Shown: positions 17,848-26,199, counted from the first letter of the stretch. The stretch is DNA of 64,000 bases from CAYFYS01 sp965202905 (GCA_965202905.1 OZ241868.1:248001-312000); one strand, 5' to 3'. The notes: generated by a model from the sequence alone, not told the origin. Translations and numbers: made by a program.

Positions 17848-18323
17848 TTTTCGCGCGCAAGTACGACGAATGACGGCCTACCGGAACGACGGCTCGTCCG
17901 GGTCCGCGTTGTCCGGGTGGGTGGAGTCCCGGCCCATGTAGACGCTGCGATCCCAACTCCGCTTCAGCGGGTCTTCGACGCTGACCGCCATGCGGCCGAT
18001 GCCCTCGATCTCGATCTTCGTGAGATCGCCGTCCTGCAGCGGGCCGAACCCCTCGTGATTGGCGCCGCAGCCGATCACGTCGCCCGACCTCAAGGTCATG
18101 ATTTCGCTCGCCCAGGCGACGAGTTCGGGCGCCGGGTGCTCCATATCGGCGGTGTTGTAGTCGTGACGGAGTTGGCCGGGGTCCCGGAACCGGACATCCA
18201 GGTCGTTCGGGTCGGCGACTTCTTCGGCGGTCAGGATGCATGGGCCGAACGGCGCGAAGGTATCGAAGGACCTGCTCATCCAGCTCCGCGACCGCCAGGT
18301 CGAGCCGCCCCTCGCCGCGCGCC
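17848..18323. repeat. FAH-derived direct repeat, copy A
   Basis: About 475 bp that align with 20252-20699, by eye well over 85% identical. It begins in the shared TTTCGCGCG and ends in the shared CCTCGCCGCG. It carries the 3' half of an FAH gene. Copy B lacks about 30 bp present here and has a 16-bp duplication absent here. Together the copies bracket the ISP stub, mrr and higBA. Confidence 0.85.
17878..18302 (-). pseudogene. Fumarylacetoacetate hydrolase family, C-terminal half only
   Basis: On the minus strand this reads as the C-terminal half of an FAH-family hydrolase: KSFDTFAP-type motif as RSFDTFAPFGPCILTAEEV, then LRHDYNTADMEHPAPELV, VIGCGANHEGFGPLQDGD and KIEIEGIG, ending DEPSFR before the stop. 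The N-terminal half is missing, replaced by the stub of a type ISP restriction enzyme, so there is no start codon or active-site N-terminus. Compared with copy B near 20.3-21.0 kb it keeps the MAVSVEDPLKRSW segment that B has lost. It is a dead duplicate rather than a working enzyme. Confidence 0.8.
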
Positions 18324-18461
18324 GACGGCGTTCGGCAGGCTCACGAGCGGCCCGTAGCTCGACCGTTCCCCGGTCGCGCCGCCCGACGCGCGCGCACGGC
18401 CGAGATCGGCGAAATACGCCTCGATTGCCGCCGTCAGTTTCACGCCCGTTCCCGTCAGCAT
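18318..18461 (-). pseudogene. Type ISP restriction-modification enzyme, N-terminal stub
   Basis: From an ATG at 18461 the frame reads KLTAAIEAYFADLGRARASG then GATGERSSYGPLVSLPNAVG. This matches the start of type ISP (single-polypeptide) restriction-modification enzymes, commonly AIxAYFADLRRxRAxGAxGERSYYPxLxxLLNAVG. After about 45 residues it joins the FAH copy A repeat, so more than 95% of the enzyme is gone. It lies about 90 bp downstream of mrr on the same strand. Confidence 0.65.
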
Positions 18462-18544
18462 CCCCGTTGTGGGCGGGCGTGGCCCGGTGCGCAAGCGCCC
18501 GCGCGGATCGCCCGTCCGCCGCGCCTGCACGATTGCCGCATGGC

Positions 18545-19492
18545 CTACAGGGCTTCCTGATCGAAGTAGTCTTCGTCGATCCGCTTGATCTCGTGACGGA
18601 CCCGGGTCCGCACGCCAATGCCATGTTGGAACATGAGGCGGGCCAGATCCTCGCCGTCGATCAGGACGATTCGCTTCGGACTCTTCTCCACGAAATCCTT
18701 CGCGCTGCGCGTGAAGCCGGCCGTGGTGACGAACACGCCCTTGGTCGTGCCAGCAGCGTCGATCGCGCCGGCGAAGTTGCGCAGGTCGCTTGCGCTCACC
18801 TTGTTGCCCTCGCCGTACTTCTTCGCCTGCACATAGACCTCGTCCAGACCGAGCGTGTCCTCCCGGATCGTGCCGTCGATCCCGCCATCGCCCGAACGTC
18901 CGGTAACGCGGCCCATCGCGGCGTCGCCGCCGCCATAGCCCATCGCGATCAGCAAATCGACGATCGTCCGTTCGAAAAACTCCGGCTCCGCGTTGCGAAC
19001 CCGGTCCAGTATTTCCGCCTCCAGCATCGCGCGCAGTTCGTCGGCAACGCGGCTCAGCGTCTCCTCGGGCGTAGCAGGCATATCCGTCGGACTGTCCGGC
19101 TGCTTCGGCAGGGCATCCCTTCTTGCCGACGGCGCGCTCGTCCTCTTCACCCTCTTCAACCATGCGGCATAAGCGGGGTATTTACCGAGGACGCTCTTGT
19201 CGATCCGCGCGGGCGCCCGCGCCAGCAAGTGTTCGCCTTCCGCCGTCAGCAGATAGACGCCGCGCCGAACCCGCGTCACAAGACCGGCCTTCTCCATATG
19301 GAATAATGCCCACCTTACCTCGTTCGCGAACGCCGGCTGGCGCCCACTCGGGAGCATTTCCCGCAAATCCTCGGGCGTCAGCCCTTCGGTGACGGCCGTA
19401 CGCGCACGAATTTCGGCAAGGGACGTCTCCGCGCCATCGGATAGCGCCTTGAGGGCCGGAAGCATCAGCGACTGAAGATCCGGGATCGGCAT
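18545..19492 (-). CDS. mrr: Mrr-type (type IV) restriction endonuclease
   Basis: A 315-residue protein, close to E. coli Mrr (304). The N-terminal winged-helix (Mrr_N) covers about residues 5-95 and ends in RRGVYLLTAEGEHLL. A linker is followed by the PD-(D/E)XK Mrr_cat domain, with GRSGDGGIDG (199-207; metal-binding Asp206) and YVQAKKY (Gln222, Lys224), the usual Q-x-K variant of the motif. The C-terminal VFVTTAGFTRSAKDF is also typical. Mrr enzymes cut DNA with methylated adenine or cytosine. It is 13 bp downstream of higA on the same strand, so toxin-antitoxin and nuclease may share a transcript. The key residues are intact. Confidence 0.92.
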   Translation of the reverse strand: MPIPDLQSLMLPALKALSDGAETSLAEIRARTAVTEGLTPEDLREMLPSGRQPAFANEVRWALFHMEKAGLVTRVRRGVYLLTAEGEHLLARAPARIDKSVLGKYPAYAAWLKRVKRTSAPSARRDALPKQPDSPTDMPATPEETLSRVADELRAMLEAEILDRVRNAEPEFFERTIVDLLIAMGYGGGDAAMGRVTGRSGDGGIDGTIREDTLGLDEVYVQAKKYGEGNKVSASDLRNFAGAIDAAGTTKGVFVTTAGFTRSAKDFVEKSPKRIVLIDGEDLARLMFQHGIGVRTRVRHEIKRIDEDYFDQEAL

Positions 19493-19505
19493 CGGCTACA
19501 GCTCC

Positions 19506-19811
19506 CTACGCCGCCGACTGTCGGGGCGTCACCCGTTCGGCAATCTCGCGTCCCGCCTCGATCTCCGCGCGGCGAAGCTCCCAGGTCTTTTGCAGGTTCA
19601 GCCAGAGTTGCGGCGTCGTCCCGAAATACCGCGCCAGCCGCAGCGCCGTGTCCGCGCTCACGCCCCGCTGGCCGTTCAGGATCATCGTGATCCGGTTCAC
19701 CGGCACCCCCAGCGCCTTCGACAGAAGGTTCGCCGACAGTTCCAGCGTATCGAGCTCCTCGCGTAGTATCTCACCCGGATGCACCGGCCTCATTCCGTTC
19801 CTCGCGCTCAT
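19506..19811 (-). CDS. higA: HigA-family antitoxin (XRE-type HTH)
   Basis: A 101-residue antitoxin with the family start RPVHPGEILREEL, a helix-turn-helix (LSANLLSKALGVPVNRITMILNGQRGVSADTALRLA, in pieces, residues 26-62) and the closing YFGTTPQLWLNLQKTWELRRA. HigA binds the HigB RNase and represses its own operon. An internal ATG six codons in is an alternative start. It follows higB by 12 bp in the usual toxin-first order. Confidence 0.93.
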   Translation of the reverse strand: MSARNGMRPVHPGEILREELDTLELSANLLSKALGVPVNRITMILNGQRGVSADTALRLARYFGTTPQLWLNLQKTWELRRAEIEAGREIAERVTPRQSAA

Positions 19812-19823
19812 GCTCCCGACCTC

Positions 19824-20102
19824 TCAATGATAGTCCAGGATCTCCACATCGCACGGCCCGTCGTCGGTCCAACGGAAGCAGATGCACCATTGCGCATTGA
19901 TCCGGATGCTATATTGGCCGGCGCGGTCGCCCCGCAACCTCTCCAGCCGGTTGCTCGGCAAGGCCGCGAGATCGCCAAGCGACTCCGCGCTGTCCAACGA
20001 AGTCAGGCGGCGCGCCGCCTGATCGGCGAAGCCGTGAAACGCCGCGACACGCCGTCCCTCGAAGAAACGTCGCGTCTCCCGATCCCGGAAGCTTCGAATC
20101 AT
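19824..20102 (-). CDS. higB: HigB-family toxin (RelE-like mRNA interferase)
   Basis: A 92-residue protein of the RelE/HigB fold, ribosome-dependent mRNA endonucleases. The N-terminal IRSFRDRETRRFFEG and the central LPSNRLERLRGDRAGQYSIR followed by QWCICFRW and DVEILDYH are the family's standard landmarks. The ATG at 20102 is the only good start. With higA it forms a complete module inside the repeat-flanked cassette, where it would penalise loss of the neighbouring mrr. It is the first gene of the minus-strand run higB-higA-mrr. About 150 bp upstream to the repeat hold no gene and may contain the promoter. Confidence 0.92.
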   Translation of the reverse strand: MIRSFRDRETRRFFEGRRVAAFHGFADQAARRLTSLDSAESLGDLAALPSNRLERLRGDRAGQYSIRINAQWCICFRWTDDGPCDVEILDYH

Positions 20103-20251
20103 GCAGCGAGACCATACCCGGCATTACGGTATCCGTAAATGGACATCGCCCTTCAACTGCGATCGATGCTGCGCGATGACATGCGCACCGACCCTCACGG
20201 CACTGCGACAATGGCTGACCGGTTCCTGCCGCGTGATGGACGGACAGCCGC

Positions 20252-20699
20252 TTTCGCGCGTATGACGAATGGAGGCCTACCGGAACGACGGCTCGTCCGG
20301 GTGGGTGGAGTCCCGGCCTATGTAGACGCCACGATCCCATCTCCGCTGCGGCCGACGCCCTCGATCTCGATCTTCGCGAGATCGCTGTCCTGCAGCGGGC
20401 CGAGCCCCTCGTGATTGGCGCCGCAGCCGATCATGTCGCCCGACATCAAGGTCATGATTTCGCTCGCCCAGGCGATGAGTTCGGGCGCCGGGTGCTCCAT
20501 ATCGGCGGTGTTGTAGTCGTGACGGAGTTGGCCGGAGTCCCGGAACCGGACATCCAGGTCGTTCGGGTCGGCGACTTCGTCGGCGGTCAGGATGGTCGGC
20601 GGTCAGGATGCATGGGCCGAGCGGCGCGAAGGTATCGAAGGACTTGCCCATCCAGCTCCGCGACCGCCAGGTCGAGCGCCCCTCGCCGCGTGCCGAGAC
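20252..20699. repeat. FAH-derived direct repeat, copy B
   Basis: The partner of copy A (17848-18323), in the same orientation. It lies inside the more complete but broken FAH gene. Relative to A it has lost about 30 bp near 20345 and about 15 bp near 20300, and has gained a 16-bp tandem duplication at 20579-20610. Confidence 0.85.
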
Positions 20700-21028
20700 G
20701 TCGATCAGGCAGGTGAAGCCGAACACCGCTTCGCGCCAGTTCCCGGCCCGCATTTTTCTGGCCGGACCCTTGATGACGATCGCGAGCTCGGCCTTGTGGT
20801 GGAACGCCCAGGGCTCGGTCATCTCCGGCAACATGACCGTATCGCCCGGGCCTCGAGGCGTTCGAAGCCCGGGCGCAGCGCATCGAAGCCGTCGATGATG
20901 GCGTCGATCGTCGGCTGGCCGGCGGGAAGCGGGCCGACCGCCCCGACAATATCGACCACGCCGCGCGGCGTCAGCAGGCCGGGCCGCGCATCGGCTCCCG
21001 CGGCGGTCTGATACAGAACGAGCTTCAT
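20277..21028 (-). pseudogene. Fumarylacetoacetate hydrolase family pseudogene
   Basis: The ATG at 21028 opens a normal N-terminus (MKLVLYQTAAG...GLLTPRGVVDI), but after about 60 residues (FERLEAR) the sequence jumps, in another frame, to GDTVMLPEMTEPWAFHHKAEL. That skips some 40-50 residues of the family. A further frame break is the 16-bp duplication at 20579-20610, between GPCILTAD and the DLDVRF block. FAH-family enzymes hydrolyse C-C bonds in 3-oxo acids such as fumarylpyruvate, a step after gentisate cleavage. The gene starts 25 bp after the stop of the upstream conserved unknown, so it was part of a minus-strand operon from 23.7 kb. Confidence 0.82.
20579..20610. repeat. 16-bp perfect tandem duplication breaking the FAH frame
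   Basis: GTCGGCGGTCAGGATG occurs at 20579-20594 and 20595-20610. Copy A of the repeat has the sequence once, so the duplication arose in copy B after the copies separated. Sixteen is not a multiple of three, so it shifts the frame. Confidence 0.95.
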
Positions 21029-21052
21029 GGACGCCTCGCGGCCGGCTACGGT

Positions 21053-21466
21053 CTAACCGCGTGCGTTCTTGAACAGGTAGGCCGCGAAATCGGCCGGCTT
21101 GAGCTTGAAATCGAGGCGCTCCTCGCCGGCCAGCGCCCGTTCGACCAGGATGCTGTTCTCGACGTTCTCCGGCTTGACGCGAAACACCCCGGTCGCCCCC
21201 CGGATGCGCGGATAGTAGTGCGGATCGACCGCCGTTTCCTTCGCCGCGAGGCGTTCGAGAATCTCGGCCTCGCTCAAGGACTCCCCGGTTTCGGCTTTCA
21301 CCAGCGTCCAGTCGCTTGCGCGGCCGCACTCCTCCTCGTTCAGCGCCGCGACCGCCTCCCTGGCGCTGTCCGGGGTCACGCCGATCTTGAACAGGTGCTT
21401 GCTGATCCCGACATCGGCGCCCCATTTCGACAGCGTCTTCGAGCGGGCGGCATAGATAACGGCCAT
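21053..21466 (-). CDS. Conserved protein of unknown function (137 aa)
   Basis: The protein begins MAVIYAARSKTLSKWGADVG, runs through a Glu/Ala-rich middle (AVAALNEEECGRASDW), then HYYPRIRGATGVFRVKP and ends KPADFAAYLFKNARG. It resembles small alphaproteobacterial proteins of this layout that I recall without an assigned function. There is no signal peptide, membrane segment or recognisable catalytic motif. The repeated SKTL/SKHLFKIGVT start looks superficially like a GIY-YIG protein, but the GIY and YIG pair is not there. It sits between the luciferase-like gene and the FAH gene on one strand. Confidence 0.72.
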   Translation of the reverse strand: MAVIYAARSKTLSKWGADVGISKHLFKIGVTPDSAREAVAALNEEECGRASDWTLVKAETGESLSEAEILERLAAKETAVDPHYYPRIRGATGVFRVKPENVENSILVERALAGEERLDFKLKPADFAAYLFKNARG

Positions 21467-21520
21467 TGTGCGGTTCCCCGGCTAAGTGCGCGCGCAGCCC
21501 GGCATTTCGCTCCGCGCCGG

Positions 21521-22549
21521 TCAGGCAGGGACGGCGGCGGCCCCGGCCATGGCGAACTCGCGGGCCAGCAGCGCGTAGCTCCGGCGCCGGACCTCTTCGT
21601 CATGGGTCCAGGTCACCACCGCTATCTCCTGGATGTCGAGCCTTTCGGCAAGCTCGCGGATCTGCGCCGCGACATGCTCCGGCGTGCCGACGAAGGCGCG
21701 CCGGCGCAGCTCGTCCAGGCGCGCGGCCTCCTGCGCACTGTAGGGATGGGACGCCGCAATTTCGGGCGGATCCAGCGGCCCGTAAATCCCCTGGTTGCGA
21801 TAGAGCTGCCACTTCGCCCGCGGCCAGTAGTGGTGCCGGGCCGCCTCGTCGCTCTCCGCCGCCAGCGCCCAGACGCAGAGCCCGCTGCGGGGCGTCGGGT
21901 GGCGCTCGCTCGGCCGGTAGGTCTCGCGATAGATCTCCAGCGCCTGCCGCCCGCCGCGCCCCTCGGTGAAGAACCAGGCGAAGCAATACGGCAAGCCGAA
22001 ATGCGCGGCGACCTGGGCGCCGTAGTCGGAGCTGCCGAGCACCCAGACCTCCGGCACGGTTTCGGTCTGCGGATAGGCGCGCACCCGCGCGAAGGGATGG
22101 TCCTCGACCAGCGGCGCGCCGGCGATCCACGCCAACAGGTCGCGGACATCGGCCGGGAACTGGTTCGGCCGCTCGTTGGCCATCGGATGCAGCGCGAACG
22201 CGGTCAGCCCGTCCGAGCCCGGCGCGCGGCCGAGCCCGAGGTCGATCCGCCCGGGCGCCAGCGCATCCAGCACGCGGAACTGCTCGGCGACCTTGAAGGC
22301 CGAGTAGTGCGGCAGCATCACGCCGGCGCTGCCGATCCGGATCCGCTCGGTCGTCGCGGCCATGGCGGCGATCAGGATCTCCGGCGCGGTGCCGAGGATG
22401 GTCGGATGGTTGTGGTGCTCGGAGACCCAGAAGCGGTGATAGCCCAGCGCCTCGCAATGCGCCGCCAGCGCCAGCGTGTCGCGGATCGCCCGGTCATGGG
22501 GCCGTCCGGTGGCGGCGATCGACTGGTCGAGGACCGAAAGGCGCAGCAC
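21521..22549 (-). CDS. LLM-class (luciferase-like) flavin-dependent monooxygenase
   Basis: A bacterial luciferase-fold protein of about 342 residues that would use reduced FMN and O2 (or F420 in some lineages). It has LSVLDQSIAA at the start, YHRFWVSEHHN near residue 40, IRIGSAGVMLPHY near 75 and RIDLGLGRAPGSDG near 105, all diagnostic of the MsnO8/YhbW subgroup. The GTG at 22549 is chosen because the longer frame overlaps the upstream gene, whose stop is at 22557. It lies in a minus-strand run from isochorismatase through this gene to FAH. The substrate is unknown. Confidence 0.88.
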   Translation of the reverse strand: MLRLSVLDQSIAATGRPHDRAIRDTLALAAHCEALGYHRFWVSEHHNHPTILGTAPEILIAAMAATTERIRIGSAGVMLPHYSAFKVAEQFRVLDALAPGRIDLGLGRAPGSDGLTAFALHPMANERPNQFPADVRDLLAWIAGAPLVEDHPFARVRAYPQTETVPEVWVLGSSDYGAQVAAHFGLPYCFAWFFTEGRGGRQALEIYRETYRPSERHPTPRSGLCVWALAAESDEAARHHYWPRAKWQLYRNQGIYGPLDPPEIAASHPYSAQEAARLDELRRRAFVGTPEHVAAQIRELAERLDIQEIAVVTWTHDEEVRRRSYALLAREFAMAGAAAVPA

Positions 22550-22556
22550 GCGAGGC

Positions 22557-22967
22557 TCAGAGCGCTGCGATGCAGGCGTCGAGCGCCGCCGCCTCGGCGC
22601 GCCCGTAAGCCTCGGCGAGCGCCGCGTCCTCGGGACCCGGTCTCGTATCGACGCGCACCGTGAAGGGAACGCCCGCCGCGCTGCCGGCCAGCTCGACCGT
22701 GTCTCGGGGGCGCGCGATCCGCGCACGTCCGTGGCGGGTGATCCCGGCGCCCGAGCCTTCGACCGCGACCCGGCAGCGGACGACAGCGTCATCGCCCTCG
22801 CGCAGCCGCGTGATCACCGTGTGCGACCGGTGGCCGGCCGGGTGCGGCGGCATCCCCGCGCCGTCCGGCAATACTTCGCCGTAGAGCGCATCCAGGCCCT
22901 TGTGGCCCTCGTCCAGCATTCGATCGAAGGGCAGCGACGGCCGCTGGCGGGTGTGATCCTCGGCCAT
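22557..22967 (-). CDS. Uncharacterised protein between isochorismatase and LLM monooxygenase
   Basis: A 136-residue protein starting MAEDHTRQRPSLPFDRMLDE. It has no membrane segment or signal. Visible blocks are LYGEVLPDGAGMPPHPAGHR, VVRCRVAVEGSGAG and RARIARPRDTVELAG, followed by an Ala-rich helical tail. It starts 8 bp after the isochorismatase stop and ends 8 bp before the LLM start, so it is firmly in the operon. I do not recognise a family. The tight packing suggests it takes part in the same pathway, perhaps as a small binding or accessory subunit. Confidence 0.68.
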   Translation of the reverse strand: MAEDHTRQRPSLPFDRMLDEGHKGLDALYGEVLPDGAGMPPHPAGHRSHTVITRLREGDDAVVRCRVAVEGSGAGITRHGRARIARPRDTVELAGSAAGVPFTVRVDTRPGPEDAALAEAYGRAEAAALDACIAAL

Positions 22968-22974
22968 GGCCGGC

Positions 22975-23681
22975 TCAGCCCCCGGCGCCGGCCGGCGCCG
23001 ACAACCAACGATTGAATTTCTCGGTGGCCTGCGCGGCCATGCCGCCATCGGTCGTCAGCCTGCCGGGATAGTCGATGACTTCGGCGCCGGTCGCGACATC
23101 GCCGCACCTGGCCTCGATATCGAACAGGTTCGCCTCGTGCGGGCCGTCCGCCCGGTCGCCGACGGCATCGCCCACGACCACGGTGCGAAAGCCGTACTGG
23201 ATCGAATCGATCGCCGAGGCGCGGATGCAGCCGCTGGTCGTGCATCCGGTCATCACCAGCGTGTCGATGCCGATCCCGGCGAGACAGGCATCGAGCGCGG
23301 TACCGAAGAAGGCGCTCGCCATTTTCTTTTCCAGCACGTATTCGCGCGGGCGGATCCGGTCGTCGACGGCGACCATGGCCGCGCTCTTCCTGAGGATCGC
23401 GAGCGAGGGGACCTTGCGCATCCACATGCCGCCGTCGCGCAATCGCGCTCGCAGGCGATGACGGTATAGATGACCGGCAGCCCGACGGTGCGGAAGGCCC
23501 CGGGCAGGCGCCGGGTGACGGCGATCTCGGCCGAGAAATCTCCGTCCAGCGGGGTTGCCGGGTCGGTGAATCCGTTGATGAAATCAATGACCAGAAGCGC
23601 CGGCTTATCGCCATAGCCGGTCCGCGTGGCGAAGCCCTTACGTCTGTAGTCCGCCCGCGTCGAGTCTTGCCATTCCGCCAT
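22975..23681 (-). pseudogene. Isochorismatase-family cysteine hydrolase, one-base frameshift
   Basis: The N-terminal part from the ATG at 23681 has ALLVIDFINGFTDPATPL with the catalytic Asp. The C-terminal part, in another frame, has LEKKMASAFFGTALDACLAG, the nucleophile in VMTGCTTSGCIRASAIDS and a normal end. The frame changes near 23447, where ERD should continue as LRDGGMWMRKVPS; one T is missing. The family (N-carbamoylsarcosine amidase type) hydrolyses amides or ureido groups. AGGAGAG is 4 bases before the ATG. It is first in a minus-strand run of five genes. The single-base lesion could be real or a sequencing error. Confidence 0.8.
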
Positions 23682-23777
23682 CGCAACTCTCCTGCGCTCA
23701 CGATAGCCGGCGCCGGGATCGCCATCAACCGACACCGGCGCTATCACCGAAGCAGGATCCGAAACGGAGGCGAGAGG

Positions 23778-24310
23778 ATGAACGAGGGACCGCGCGGGCC
23801 GGTGGCCCCGTCTTCCGGCGCCGGGCCGGCCGCCGATCGGGCCGCGTTACCGGCCGCGTCCGCTTCTCGCGCCAACGGGCGGCGCGGCCGCGAGCGGACG
23901 CAAGGACATCCTGTGCGCGATCGGCATCGATGTCGACGCGGTGGCCGGCTGGCTCGGCTCCTACGGCGGCGAGAACTCGCCCTGCGACATCTCGCGCGGG
24001 ATGTTTTCCGGCGAGGTCGGCGCGCCGCGGCTGGTCAGGCTGTTCAACCGGCCCGGCCTGCGCACCACCTGGTTCATCCCCGGCCATTCGATCGAGACCT
24101 TCCCCGATCAGTGCCGCATGGTGGTCGATGCCGGCCACGAGATCGGCATGCACGGCTACAGCCACGAGAACCCGATCGCCATGACGCCGGAGCAGGAAGA
24201 GGCGGTCATGGATAAGTGTATCGCGCTGATCGAGCGGCATCGAGCGGCTGTGCGGCCGCCGGCCGACCGGCTATGTCGCGCCGTGGTGGGAGCCGCCCAC
24301 CGGTCATCGG
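23778..24310 (+). pseudogene. Polysaccharide deacetylase-type protein, broken and 3'-truncated
   Basis: One frame gives the start of a NodB-like deacetylase: DILCAIGIDVDAVAGWLGSY, then ISRGMFSGEVGAPRLVRLF, TTWFIPGHSIETFP and DAGHEIGMHGYSHENPI, which includes the metal-binding H-S-H-E part. The likely original ATG at 23778 has a good GGAGG site but is in a different frame. A 10-bp tandem duplication at 24229-24248 shifts the frame again; removing one copy restores IERLCGRRPTGYVAPWWEPP. The gene then runs into the end of the convergent ABC-F gene and lacks its last third or more. Confidence 0.75.
24229..24248. repeat. 10-bp perfect tandem duplication in the deacetylase pseudogene
   Basis: ATCGAGCGGC occurs at 24229-24238 and 24239-24248. 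Deleting one copy restores the reading frame into a conserved GYVAPWWEPP block. Confidence 0.95.
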
Positions 24311-26199
24311 CCCGCAGACCGCGCGGCATCCAGGATTTCCATCGCTTCCATCCACCGCCGCTCCGCCGCCTCGACATCCTTTTGCAGTGCGCCCCGGCGT
24401 TCGAGCAGCTCACGCAATGCTTCGGTCGGGCCGTCATAGGTTTCCGGTCGGGCAAGCGCGCGCTCGACCCGGGCCAGCTCCCGGCCAAGGCGCTCGGCCT
24501 CGGCCTCGGCCTCGCCGACCGCGCGCCGCAAAGGCGCCTGGGCTTTGCGGATCCCGGCCGCCTGGCGGCGCCCGACGCGGCGTCCGCCATCTCTTCCTGC
24601 CGGCGCGTCCGCGGCGCGCCTGCCGGTCCGGGTCTGTTCCAGAACCAGGCTTCGGTAGTCGTCGAGGTCGCCGTCGAAGGGCTGGCAGGTCCCCTCGACC
24701 AGCCGCCACAGCCGGTCGGCGACATGGGCGATCAGGAACGGGTCGTGGCTGACCAGGACGACCGCGCCGGGAAAGCCGATGAGCGTCTCCACCAGCGCCG
24801 CGCGCGCTTCGACGTCGAGGTGGTTGGTCGGCTCGTCCAACAGCAGCAGGTGCGGCGCCTCGCGGCTCATCAGGGCGAGCAGAAGCCGCGCCTTCTCGCC
24901 GCCGGAAAGCGCGCCGGCGGCGATGTCGGCTTTTTGCCGCTCCAGCCCGAAGCGGCCGAGATGGGCGCGCAGGCGAGGCTCCTCCGCATCGGGCTCGGCC
25001 CGGCGCAGGTGCTCGCAGGCGCTGGCTTCGGTGTCGAGTTCGTCCGCCTGATGCTGGGCGAAATAGCCGACCCGCAGCCTGGCCGCGCGCCGGACGGCGC
25101 CGGCCATCGGCGCGAGCCTGCCGGCGAGCAGCCGGATCAGGGTCGATTTGCCGTTGCCGTTCGGGCCGAGCAGCGCGATCCGGTCGTCCATATCGATCCT
25201 GAGGTCGAGCCGGCGCAGAACGGCCGCGCCGTCGTAGCCGACGGCGCCGCGCTCGACGACGATCAGCGGCGGCGGCAGGGGCTCGGCATCGGGAAAATCG
25301 AGCCTGACCGTCCGGCCCGCTACCATCGGCTCGGCGGGCGCGAGTTTCTCCAGCGCCTTCAGGCGGCTTTGCGCCTGGCGCGCTTTGGTCGCCTTGGCGC
25401 GGAACCGGTCGACGAAATCCTGCATGTGCTTGCGCCGGGCGGCGGTCGCCTGGCTCTCGCGCTCCCGCGCGAGCCGGCGCTGGGCCAGCGTGCGCTCGAA
25501 GTCGGTGTAGTTGCCGCGGTAGTCGGTAAGCCGCCCGTCCTCCAGGTGGAGGACTCGCTGGGCGATCCGATCCAGCATCTGGCGGTCGTGGCTGACCAGA
25601 ATCAAGGTGCCGGGAAACCGGAGCAGATGGGAATCGAGCCACGCCGCGGCCTCGAAATCCAGGTGGTTCGACGGCTCGTCCAACAGCAGCAGATCGGGGC
25701 GCTGGAAGAGCGCCGCGGCCAGCGCAACCCGCATCCGCCAGCCGCCCGAGAACGACATGCACGGCCGGGCCATCTCGTCCTGGGAGAAGCCGAGCCCGGC
25801 GAGAATCTCAGCCGCCCGCGCCGGCGCGCTGTAGGCCTCGATCTCGTCGAGCCTGGCGTGGCCCAGGCCGATCGCCTCGGCATCGCCCCGGGCCTCGGCC
25901 GCTTCCAGCGCGCTGAGCGCCTCGGCCCGCCTGTGGTCGGCGGCAAGGACGGTTTCGAGCAGGCTTTCCGGTCCGCCCGGCGCGTGCTGGGCGACCGTGG
26001 AGACCCGGGTCGCGCACGGCCGCTCGATCGATCCGCCGTCGGCATCGAGGCGGCCGGCGATCAGCCCGAGCAATGTCGACTTCCCCGCGCCGTTACGCCC
26101 GACCAGAGCCACCTTGGCGTTCAGCGGCACCGTCGCGCTCGCCTGGCTGAGCACTGTATGCCCGCCGATCCGGTACGTCACATCGAGGATCTGCAGCAT
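24304..26199 (-). CDS. ABC-F family ATPase (Uup/YheS-like)
   Basis: A 631-residue soluble protein with two ABC ATPase domains and no membrane segments, the ABC-F layout. Domain 1 has VGRNGAGKSTLLG, the signature SFSGGWRMRVALAAALF and LLLLDEPSNHLD. The linker (ERTLAQRRLARERESQATAA and following) is the interdomain PtIM helix pair. Domain 2 has LGPNGNGKSTLIRLL, LSGGEKARLLLALM and LLLLDEPTNHLD. A coiled C-terminal region (QAPLRRAVGEAEAEAERLGR) resembles Uup/YheS. ABC-F proteins act on the ribosomal E site. The start MLQILDVTYRIGGHTVL fits the family. It diverges from ndk. Confidence 0.93.
   Translation of the reverse strand: MLQILDVTYRIGGHTVLSQASATVPLNAKVALVGRNGAGKSTLLGLIAGRLDADGGSIERPCATRVSTVAQHAPGGPESLLETVLAADHRRAEALSALEAAEARGDAEAIGLGHARLDEIEAYSAPARAAEILAGLGFSQDEMARPCMSFSGGWRMRVALAAALFQRPDLLLLDEPSNHLDFEAAAWLDSHLLRFPGTLILVSHDRQMLDRIAQRVLHLEDGRLTDYRGNYTDFERTLAQRRLARERESQATAARRKHMQDFVDRFRAKATKARQAQSRLKALEKLAPAEPMVAGRTVRLDFPDAEPLPPPLIVVERGAVGYDGAAVLRRLDLRIDMDDRIALLGPNGNGKSTLIRLLAGRLAPMAGAVRRAARLRVGYFAQHQADELDTEASACEHLRRAEPDAEEPRLRAHLGRFGLERQKADIAAGALSGGEKARLLLALMSREAPHLLLLDEPTNHLDVEARAALVETLIGFPGAVVLVSHDPFLIAHVADRLWRLVEGTCQPFDGDLDDYRSLVLEQTRTGRRAADAPAGRDGGRRVGRRQAAGIRKAQAPLRRAVGEAEAEAERLGRELARVERALARPETYDGPTEALRELLERRGALQKDVEAAERRWMEAMEILDAARSAGR

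Noticed and set aside
21053..21466. GIY-YIG nuclease identity for the 137-residue protein
   Set aside because: Only a vague similarity at the start; the GIY and YIG tripeptides and the catalytic Arg/Glu pattern are missing.
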